A stretch of DNA of 41,786 bases. It comes from an uncultured Alphaproteobacteria bacterium (lineage in GTDB: Bacteria > Pseudomonadota > Alphaproteobacteria > Caulobacterales > Aquidulcibacteraceae). The stretch's first letter is position 1, and the number at the start of each line of letters is the position of its first letter. The stretch covers positions 1-41,786 of the forward strand of contig CALBSY010000298.1 in assembly GCA_937967725.1 (NCBI GenBank). The letters are read 5' to 3'. This document shows, piece after piece, positions 29,000-38,400 of the stretch. The notes under the pieces were generated by a model. The model was given only the letters and a program-made list of their open reading frames with translations. It was not told the DNA's origin and searched no databases. Made by a program: the position numbers and the translations under genes.

Positions 29000-29430
29000 A
29001 CGTGGTCCGCCTCACCCCCGAAATCATGGCCGGCTTTCAGCCCGATCCGCGCATGAAGTTCACCCCTGATGAGGGGTTGGATTTCTACTGGGAGAAGATG
29101 ACCAGCGAAGGCTTTGCCTACGCCATCCTTGATTCCAGCGACCGCCCGGTCGGGGCGTGCGGGTTCTGGCTCTACGACGAACTCAATCCCCGCAAGGCGG
29201 AAATGTGGGCGGTGTTCTCCGCCGATGCGCGCGGGGTGATGCCTGGCGTCACCCGCAGAACCTTGGCCGCGATGGAAGCGGCCAAGGGCAAGCTCGAGCA
29301 TATCCGCGCCTATGTCGAGCCCGCTTTCCCGCAAGCGGTCAAGTGGGTGTTACTCTTGGGCTTCTCGCGCACGGGCGAGACGATCGAAGCCCCGCTCGGG
29401 GTGTTCGACGTTTACGAATGGGTTAGCTGA
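28996..29430 (+). CDS. T7 gp13-like acetyltransferase-fold protein
   Basis: A 144-residue protein related to the phage gp13/DUF2833 group, which has a GNAT-like fold. Visible parts are FAYAILDSSDRPVGACGFW, AEMWAVFSADARGVMPGVTRRTL, and HIRAYVEPAFPQAVKWVLLLGF, matching beta-strands and the coenzyme-binding helix of that fold. The TTG start overlaps the preceding stop (TTGA); a GTG two codons later is an alternative. In T7, gp13 helps assembly of the internal core. Confidence 0.78.
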   Translation: MNVVRLTPEIMAGFQPDPRMKFTPDEGLDFYWEKMTSEGFAYAILDSSDRPVGACGFWLYDELNPRKAEMWAVFSADARGVMPGVTRRTLAAMEAAKGKLEHIRAYVEPAFPQAVKWVLLLGFSRTGETIEAPLGVFDVYEWVS

Positions 29431-30062
29431 TGGGCTGGGGCAATATCATCGGCCAGGGCATCTCCAATCGGCAACAGGCGATTGGAGAGTACGGGCAAGA
29501 GCGCGGCAACGCGCTCATCTACAAGCAGAACGCCCAGACCTCGCGCCAGGAAGCGAAGCGGGTTCGCCAGGAAACCAATCTGGCGGAAGAGGCAACGCGA
29601 CGCCAGATCAGGCAGGATCTCGGCGCGGCGTTCGCCGCGGCGGCGCAATCCGGTACGCGCGGCGGAGGCGGGACCACCATAGACGCCCAGCTTAAGCAAT
29701 CGGCGACGCTTGCCGAGCTCGACGCGCTCAATATCCGCTATGGCGGGGAGCTTGATGCGCAGGCCCACGAAACCGACGCGCGCAATTTCGACTATGAGGC
29801 CGAGGCCGCTTGGGAGCGGGCCAAGTACGCCAAGCAGCGGGTGACGTTCGGATCGGTCGGCACCATCCTTGCCGGGGCCGCCTCCTACGGGACCACGGTG
29901 CAGAACCGGCGCGCGCGCGAGGCGGAGCGCGACGCGCGCAAGCCGGGCTACACGTATCAGGGTATTGGCTACAACGTGTCCAAACCAAAACCCCGCGGGC
30001 GCACCCCTGTCATTGAGATTGGCGATCCAGTCGGCGTGAGCGCCGGGAAAGGGCGCAAATAG
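29430..30062 (+). CDS. Internal virion protein B-like (gp14-like)
   Basis: A 210-residue protein. The first 120 residues are long charged helices (GEYGQERGNALIYKQNAQTSRQEAKRVRQE, and similar), with a RGGGGTTIDAQLKQSATLAELDALNIRY block common in podoviral gp14-like proteins. A glycine- and alanine-rich, weakly hydrophobic stretch (VGTILAGAASYG) follows. Such proteins are ejected and form a channel in the outer membrane. It starts at the last base of the previous gene. Confidence 0.8.
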   Translation: MGWGNIIGQGISNRQQAIGEYGQERGNALIYKQNAQTSRQEAKRVRQETNLAEEATRRQIRQDLGAAFAAAAQSGTRGGGGTTIDAQLKQSATLAELDALNIRYGGELDAQAHETDARNFDYEAEAAWERAKYAKQRVTFGSVGTILAGAASYGTTVQNRRAREAERDARKPGYTYQGIGYNVSKPKPRGRTPVIEIGDPVGVSAGKGRK

Positions 30063-32438
30063 ATGGCCCGCGCACCCGGCATAGTCTCAATCCGCCAATA
30101 CAACCAGCAGAGCCGTCCTCAAGGGCGCGCGCGCCCCAAGGCCCCATTGGTCGAACAGCCCTTGGGCGAGGCCCACAACCTCATGGGCGATCTGGGCCAA
30201 GGGCTGCAGGCGGTCGGGGATTATTACGAGCACAAGGAAAACGTCGATCTGGCGGTGGAGCGTATCCGTCACGCTCGGGATGAGGACGATGCGCGGGCTT
30301 ATTCAGCCGCGGCTCTTGCCGACGCCACGGCGCGCTATGCCCAGCGCGCGCGCGAGATAGAGGCCGAGTCCCAGGACGGTTGGCGCGGGCTCACGGCCAA
30401 TTCGGATGCGGCGTTCAACGAGATCAATGCGGAGATCATCGGCGCCGCGCCGACCGAGGTTTCCAGAAACTTCGTCAGCCAGCACCTAGGCATCCTGCGC
30501 GCGCAAAGCATCGCCCGCCAGGCTGAGCGGGAAAACGATCTTCGCCGGAGCTGGCGCCGGGACACCATCGAAGCCAGCGCAACCGAGTGGGAGCGCATCC
30601 TTGTCACCGACCCCAGCCAATGGGCGCGCGCGCACGCGACATTGACGCAGACCATTGGGTCTATGACAGACATCACCGCCGATGATCGGCGCGATATGAC
30701 CGCGCGTGCGGCGGGCCGCATGGCCTACTTTGCCGTCGCCGGCATGGTCGAGGCCGACCCGCAAGCGGCGTTGCGCATGCTGCGCGGGGGCGTTGTGGAT
30801 GGCGATGCGGCGACCATCGGCCCGCAGATCGCCTCCATGTTCAACGCGACCATGACCTCTGGCCGGCGCACCGCCGAGCGCAATGCTGAGGTTGGGGGCG
30901 CGGCCAATTCGCTCCACCTCTCCGGCCGGGCGGCCGATATTTCAGTCCCGCCGCAATATCAGGGCATGGAGAGCGCGGCGATCGAAGCGGACGCGCGCCA
31001 GCGGCTCGAGGCGCAATTCCCAGGCATGCGCTTTACCGAAGTCATCTTCGAGGGCGACCATCTCCATGTCGGCTGGGAAGGGGGCGGGGAGGCGCAACGG
31101 CAGGAAGGCCCGGTGGCGCACCTCACGGCTGAGGATCATTTGCGCCTCATCAATGCGGCGCAGGCTGAGGTGAACCGCAGGGACAGCGAACAAAGGGCCA
31201 CGGCGCGCGATATTCTCAATGCGCAAACCCAATTGCTGCAACGCGACATAATCCCAAGCGAACCGCTTGACCCTGCGCTTGTGCAGTCGCTGTTCGGCGT
31301 GGACGTGGCCCAGGCCTACCTGGCCAATCTCGCCAGCGCAACGGCCAGCAATCAGTTGAGCAATCTGAGCATGGCGGATGTCGCGCAGGTGGCGGCGAGC
31401 GCCGTTTCTCCAGACCGAAGCGACACCGACAACCTTCTCACCCATGAATACCGGGAGGCAGCGGAACGCAATCTTCAGTCCCGCCGTGAGGATCCAGGCG
31501 GCTTCCTGCTGAACAATCGACGCATGCGCCACCCCGATTTCATGGGAAACCTTGGTGAAGCGGTGCGCAGCGGCGATTGGACAGCCATGCAGGGGGTGTT
31601 CCGTGATCGCGGGGCTGATGCGGTGGAGGCGCGCGCATCCGGCGCGGTCGAGCGCGCCGCCCCGCTGTCTCAGCCTGAGGCCCGAGCGCTGCGCTCGTGG
31701 CTTGATGGTCGCACGGCGCAAGAACGGTTGGCGTTCTTTTCGCAGGCCTCAGCGGCGATGAACCGCGAAGCCTACACGGCCATGATGACACAGATAGCGC
31801 CCGATGGCGGAGAGGTGCTGGCCTTTGCCGGCTTCGCCTATGGCGCTCCGATTGGCGGGCGCTTTGATGGGCCCACAGTTGCCCGCCGCTTGCTGGAGGG
31901 GGCCGAACTATTGCAGGGGCGGGACAGCGCAAGCGGCGAAGATCGCCAGCGTCGCGGGTCTGTCACGCTACCGAGCGTCGAGGATATGCGCCAGGAATGG
32001 CGCCGCCAGGTTGGAAGGCACGCCTATGCCGGGATGCCGGCGGACGTGGAAGAGCGGGCCTTTGGCGCGTTCAGGGCCTACTACGCTTCGCTTGCGAGGG
32101 AACGCGGCTTGACCAACACGACTGTTTCCATCGCGCTTGTGCGTGAGGCTGCAGCCGTTGCCAGCGGGGGCACCACCAATTGGAGTGGGCGCGAAACGCT
32201 GCTGCCGTGGGGGATGCAGGAGAGAGAGTTTGAAGCTGGCGTTCGCGCTGCCTTTGACCAAACCCCCGCGCTGCGCGGACGCAACCCGCGCTCCTTTGAC
32301 CTCACCGCCGTTGGCAATGGGGCTTACGCTGTGGAGGGGATGCGCCACCCAAACGGAAGCCCGGTGCAGATATTCATCAGGCCCAATAACCGGAAAACCT
32401 CGCCCAATTCCACAGTCGCCCCGCCGCGGGGGAACTGA
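30063..32438 (+). CDS. Internal virion protein with embedded M15 peptidase site
   Basis: A 791-residue protein in the gp15-like place. Long helices cover residues 60-260. Residues about 275-345 form a compact M15/D-Ala-D-Ala carboxypeptidase-like site: HLSGRAADI with H285 and D292, and DHLHVGW with H335, the expected zinc ligands. The remainder is helical with no recognised catalytic motif. It would be ejected with the DNA and could open peptidoglycan cross-links during entry. It begins immediately after the previous stop and overlaps the next start (TGATG). Confidence 0.85.
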   Translation: MARAPGIVSIRQYNQQSRPQGRARPKAPLVEQPLGEAHNLMGDLGQGLQAVGDYYEHKENVDLAVERIRHARDEDDARAYSAAALADATARYAQRAREIEAESQDGWRGLTANSDAAFNEINAEIIGAAPTEVSRNFVSQHLGILRAQSIARQAERENDLRRSWRRDTIEASATEWERILVTDPSQWARAHATLTQTIGSMTDITADDRRDMTARAAGRMAYFAVAGMVEADPQAALRMLRGGVVDGDAATIGPQIASMFNATMTSGRRTAERNAEVGGAANSLHLSGRAADISVPPQYQGMESAAIEADARQRLEAQFPGMRFTEVIFEGDHLHVGWEGGGEAQRQEGPVAHLTAEDHLRLINAAQAEVNRRDSEQRATARDILNAQTQLLQRDIIPSEPLDPALVQSLFGVDVAQAYLANLASATASNQLSNLSMADVAQVAASAVSPDRSDTDNLLTHEYREAAERNLQSRREDPGGFLLNNRRMRHPDFMGNLGEAVRSGDWTAMQGVFRDRGADAVEARASGAVERAAPLSQPEARALRSWLDGRTAQERLAFFSQASAAMNREAYTAMMTQIAPDGGEVLAFAGFAYGAPIGGRFDGPTVARRLLEGAELLQGRDSASGEDRQRRGSVTLPSVEDMRQEWRRQVGRHAYAGMPADVEERAFGAFRAYYASLARERGLTNTTVSIALVREAAAVASGGTTNWSGRETLLPWGMQEREFEAGVRAAFDQTPALRGRNPRSFDLTAVGNGAYAVEGMRHPNGSPVQIFIRPNNRKTSPNSTVAPPRGN

Positions 32439-35400
32439 TGAGCGATTTCTTTGCGACAGGGCTGGACACAAACCAGGCGCTTCGGGATGCGGAGGCGCGC
32501 GAAGCGAGCCAGCCGGGGTTTTGGGGCAACCCGTTTAAGGGGGTAGGAGACGACATCGAGGCGGGCTTTGCCCGTGGGGGTGTTGGTCTAAACCGCCTTG
32601 CAATCCAAGCTGGTCGCTTTGCCGAGGATTTCGCGCGCGGCGTCACCGAACTTGACGACACCCCGTTCATCGAAGGCCAGCAGCGCCCCCGCGATAATTG
32701 GTGGGAGAACTTTTTCCGGTCCAATGAGGAATATTGGGCTGAGGAAATGCGGCGTAACGCGGTGGATCCCGCCACACGCTCGCAGGCCGCCAATCTGGTA
32801 GGTGGGCTTGCCAATGTGCTGACCACCTTTACGGCGACCACGCTGACGGCTGGGCCGCTGGGGCGGCTGTCTAATGTAGCCGGCGCCGGAGCGGCGGGCA
32901 CGGGCTTCGGACGCGAGACCCAAACCAGGCTCGAAAGCGAGGGCGTTCCTGCCGACCAGGCCCTTCAGGGCGGGGTTATTGAAGGCGGTTGGATGACCCT
33001 GATGGGCACGCTGCCGGTTTCGATTCCTGGCCGGCTCTGGCAGCGGGTCGCCTCTGGCGCGACGATCAATGCAGGCCTCGGCATGGGCATGCGCCGGTCG
33101 ATGGAGGATTACCTCAACAGCATCGATCGGCCCGACCTGGCCGAGCAATACCGCTGGCTTGATCCGCAGGCGACGACAGTTGATGTCCTATTCGGCGCGG
33201 TGTTTGGAGGCATGTTCGGGCGGCGCGGGGGCGCTGCCGCTGTTCCTGAGTTTGCGCCAGACGGCACGCCGGTAGAGCGCGCGCCCAGCGCTGCGCCTGT
33301 AGCTGAAGCCAAAGAATCCCCCATGGAGCGGGATCCGCTCACGCCAGAAGAGCATGTCGCGCTTACCGACCTGGGCGCTGCAGCTCTTATCGAGGCGGAT
33401 AACATTGCACGGGAAACAGCTTTCGGGATTCCTGAAAACCCGGAAAGCGCGCAATGGCAGCGTCGGTCTATCGAGCGCATGGAAGAGCAGATCGCGCGCG
33501 ATGAGCCGGTCGATCTTGGCCCTGTGCCGGAGGGGATTGGGTTCGTTCCGCTTCGGCCGGATGAATACGACGCCGTTGGTGTCGAGAATATCGCCGCTGA
33601 GATTGAAGCCGCCAGCGCAACGCTCGACGGCGCTGACCGTGTTTCCCTAGTCGATTGGGTTCGCCGGCAAGGGGAGGTGCGCGACGCGCGCGGGCGGGTG
33701 ATCCAGCGCGGCGGCATCCGCGACGATCGCGGCGATATTGCCGGCGGGGCCAGCGACGGACGCCAAGGCTTCGCCAGCCTCATCAGCCCGACCGGGCGCA
33801 CCATTGATGATCTCGTGGTCAAGGCCTGGGAGGATGGCTTTTTCCCAGATCATGCCTCACCGGAAACGATCACAGCCAATGACTTCATCCAGGCTGTTGA
33901 TCTGGATGCGCGTGAGCCGGGCTCCATCACCGCGGACGTGGGAGGGGCGCTGGATGTGGCCGACGCGCGCTCAATCCTTCGCTCTTACCGGGAGCGCGGG
34001 ATAGACACCAGCCTCAGGGGGCAAGCCCTCAGAGAGGCGGTGCGCCTGAGTACGTTTGACGGGCAATGGGATGCCGCGGTTCTCTCTTTTGCGGATGAGC
34101 TCGCCGCTCAAGGCTTCGGTGATGTGGCGCAGCGTATCCGCGAGATGCGCCAGGCCCGTGGTGATGCATCGGGCCCCGACGAAACCTTGTTCTCCATGGG
34201 CCCGAGCCGGCGGCGGGGGATGGATTCTTGGAGAGGGAATGAACGGTTCTATGATGACCGTTTGAATGACCAGGTGCGCAAGGGGCTGCGCGCGCCCATC
34301 GGGGATATGCTGTTCTCGCTGGGGCCGCGCCGCTGGCAAGCGGCCCTGCGCGATCCTGAGACCGGGGAAATCTACACCGGGGCCAACCATGGCGAAGCGC
34401 TCAACGCCGCCCCTGAGGCCCGCCATGACGCATTGCTGGCGGCCGAAGAGAACTCCGGCTTCCTTTCCAACGGAAAGTTTGTCAGCCGGGAGCAAGCGCT
34501 GGCTGAGATGAGCGATGCGCTGTTCTCCCTACGCAACCCGTTCTACTCCGCGGTTGAGCGCGTTGTCGCCAGCTCGAAAACCGCGCGCGCGCCCGGCGCT
34601 CAATGGTGGGCTACCATCTCCAAAGCCCAAGGGGTCAAGCGCGAGGAGCTTGAATGGATCGGGCTGGCGGATTGGCTTAAGGCTCAAGAGGGCTCCATCT
34701 CCAGAGAGGATGTCCTTGCCTTCGTTCAACAGAACGGGGTGAGGGTGGAAGAGACTGTGCTGGGGGGTGATGCGGTTGATCCGGCCCTGCAACAGCGGCT
34801 CTTGCCTTTGATTGAGGAGCGCGAGCGGCTGGAACGGTCACGCGACAACATGAGCGCCGGCCCGGAATGGGACCAAACCCGGGCGCGCATCCTTGCGCTC
34901 AGCGACGAAATCCTCCCGCTACAGCAACAGATCTCGGAGCAATCACGCGCGAACCAACCCAAATGGTCCCAATACACCCTCCCCGGAGGGGAGAACTATA
35001 GGGAGGTGCTGCTTAGGCTGCCGGAAAGCGAGCGCCCCGTAGCGCCGTGGGTGGCTCAAGAGAACCCGCGTTTCCCGGGAGACTTCGAGATTGAACGCAG
35101 AGCCACGGAAGGCTCTGCCGCAACCGGGGAAACGATCGGCGGCTATCGCTCGCTGGAGGAGGCGCAGGCGGCGGCTGCCAAGCGAAATGCATCCAATGTT
35201 AAGACCACGAACAATCCGAACGACTTCCGCTCCTCCCACTTCGACCAACCCAACATCCTCGCCCACGTCCGGTTTAACGAGCGCACGGATGCGCAAGGAA
35301 GGCGCACGCTGTTCATTGAGGAAGTGCAAAGCGATTGGCACCAACGGGGGCGGGAGCACGGCTACAAGGGCGGCGCCGACATTCAGGCCATCGAGGCTAA

Positions 35401-38400
35401 GTTGCGCGACGCGGGCATTGCGCAATCGGTCATTGACCTGCTTAAGCGGCAGGACAACGGCGTTCCGCCCGATGCCTATGTGAAAATCCTGGACACGCTG
35501 ACGCACCAAGAACTTACGCGGCTGCGCGCCGAAACGGGCACGCAATTGGCCCCCAACGCCCCCTTCAAGAACAACGCCTGGGCCTCGCTCGCCATGAAAC
35601 GGATGATCCGTTGGGCTAGTGAGAACGGGTTCGATCAGATCGCTTGGACGCGGGGGGAACATCAGATCAGCCGCTTCAATCTAAGTGAAGCGGTTGGCGA
35701 AAAGATGGACGCCAAAAAGATCAGCGACGATCGCTATCTGGTGCAGATGCGCAATGTTCGCGCGCGGGATATGCTGGCCCGCAATGGGCTGGGCGAAGCC
35801 CACAACGCCGACCAAGAGATCATCTTCATGTCGCGCCAGCAAATGCGCGAGGCGTTTGGCCCAGAAATCTCCAAGCGGATCATTGACGACACCGAAGACG
35901 GCAAGCGTATCCGGCTAAAGGGCGACGACCTCCGCGTCGGCGGCGAAGGCATGCGCGCCTTCTACGACCGCATCCTCCCAAATATAGCCAATGACCTTGG
36001 GAAGAAGTACGGGGCGAGGGTGGGTGAAGCGCAAATTCCTCTTCCGTCCAACGCCGCCGAAACGTCGGCCTACAAGCCGAGCGACTATCGCGTCGAAGAG
36101 CGCGATGGTGGCTGGATCGTTACGCAGGACCGTTCGCGCGCGCCTCACACCCCCGTTTTCGCAACAAAAGCTGAAGCGGAAGCGTTGCGTGACAAATACC
36201 GCGCGCAATTCAATCCGATTCCAGAAACCGTCCACTCCCTCCCCATCACCCCCGAAATGCGGGAAGCCGCTATGGAGGGGCAGGCGCTTTTTGCGCTGGG
36301 GGATGGGAGGGGGCGGTCCTCTGTCGAGGCTGTGCGCGCGGAGGCCGTTGCCGATCTCGGCGCGGATTGGTCCGCGCTCGAGCGCGCGAGCAACGCGGTG
36401 CTGGTCGAAAACGTATCGGACATTCCGCGCGATGGCTTCGCAGACATCCCGCGCAACGTGAAGGCGGTTCATTTCCGCAGCACCGGGCAGACCTATTTCG
36501 TGGCGGGAAATATCCGCCCGGGGGAAATGCGCGGCCTCATCCTGCATGAGATCGGCGTCCACCACGGCATGCCCAAGATGCTTGGTAAGCGCGGGTTTGC
36601 CGAGGTGCAGCGCCAGGTCGCGCGCATGGCGGATGAAGGTCATCCGGCCGTCGAGGAAGCCCGCTACTGGGCCGAGCGCTACAGTGCTCACGATGGCCAG
36701 GTGCCAGAGGAAACGGTCGCGTATCTGATCGAGAACCACGCAGACCTTCCCCTCGTCACCCGCATCCTCTCCCGCATCCGCCAGTGGCTCATCAAGACCT
36801 TTGGCTCCTCCTTTGGGATGCGCCTGACTGTGGATGACATTCGCGCGCTTGCGGTCACTTCCTTGCGCCGTGTGGCCGAGCAAGCCCGCCGCCAGAGCGC
36901 GGACATTACCCCGATAGATTCCCTGCTGTTCTCTCAAGGGGATGGTCCCGACGCGGGACCATCAGATGTGCGGCCGTTGCGCGACGCGACGAGTGCGTAT
37001 CGCACCACAGATACGCCGATCCCATCCAATGAAGTCGGGCAGGAGATCACGCCGCCGGGCGGCTGGGACAGCTACGGCGGCAACCTGATGTCCAAGCACA
37101 TGCTGCGGACGCTTGGCCCAGAGGGCGCGCTGCGCGAGGTGGAGAGCATTTTCGCGCAGCCCAATTTTCAGCGGCTGCGGGAGCGGGCAGGCGACTTCGG
37201 GGCGTGGGAAGCGGCGCGCCGCGACATCCACGCTGCACACCGTGATTTCGTGGCCCAACAGCGGCGCGCAAGCCTCTCAGTCGTTGGTCCTGACGGAGGC
37301 AGCGTAGGCGGGGTGATCGAACCGACCTCAATCACCGGCGCCGAGCTCAGCCCCTCGATCCGCACGGTCATTGACGACTTCTTCGGGGAGGGCGCGTCGG
37401 CGCGCGCGCTGGAGGATGAATCCGGCGACGGCATGATGGAACTGGCGGAGATCATGCTGGCGCGCGGGGAGACCGCCGAGCAGCAAGCCGCCGTTGCTTC
37501 TATGGAGGAATGGGCGCGCGCTCAACGCGCTCAGCCCGGCACGATGCGCAACGTCACCCCGGCTCGTGGGCCTAATGACGGCAGCGGTGGAGAGGGCCCG
37601 CTGTTCTCGTTCGGTGGACGCTTGGCGCGCACGGCCAACGATGACACCCTGCGCCTGGCGCGCTTGCTCGAGCGCGAGGGCAAGGACGAGTGGTTCATCT
37701 GGCACAACACCGGCTGGGCGCGCGGGGTGGACAAGCAATGGCGCTTTGAGATCCCCGATGAGGGCGCGGCCTTTGCCGTTCCCTGGAACACGCTGCGCCG
37801 CCGCAAGGGCGCGACCCCTCTACCCGAAGCGTTTGACCATCCCGCTCTCTTTGAAGCCTACCCGCAACTGCTCTCGGTCAAGGTGAAGATCGTTTCCGAG
37901 GAAGGCGTCGGCGGAACGTGGAGCCCCGAGGAGGGCGTCATTGAGCTTAGCCCGCACGGCGGCGCCGATACAGCGCGCCGCACGATGCTGCACGAAATCC
38001 AGCACGCGATCCAAGACATCGAGGGCTTCGCGCCCGGTACGCACTGGGATGAGGTTTCGCCGCAACGCGCGAAGGCCGCGCGCGAAGATGCCGTGCGCCG
38101 TATCCAGGGTTACAAATGGTTGAGCGAGAAAACGCGGACGGAACTGATCGCCGCCTTGGATGCTCGCCGCGAAGCCTACCGTCACGCCTCCGGCGAAGCT
38201 GAGGCGCGCGCTGTGGAGACGCGCGCCCACTTTGGCGACCTGAAAGCGATGCCCCCGGCCGAGGCGGCGCGCGAGGCTGTCATAAATCCAGCGATGCTCT
38301 GGAACCCGCGCCGCCGCAATTGGGAAGTTTTCCGCGGCGCCGCAAGTGAGCCGCCGCGTGGACAAAATCCCCCAAATGTGGTAAGAGGCAAGCGTGACCC

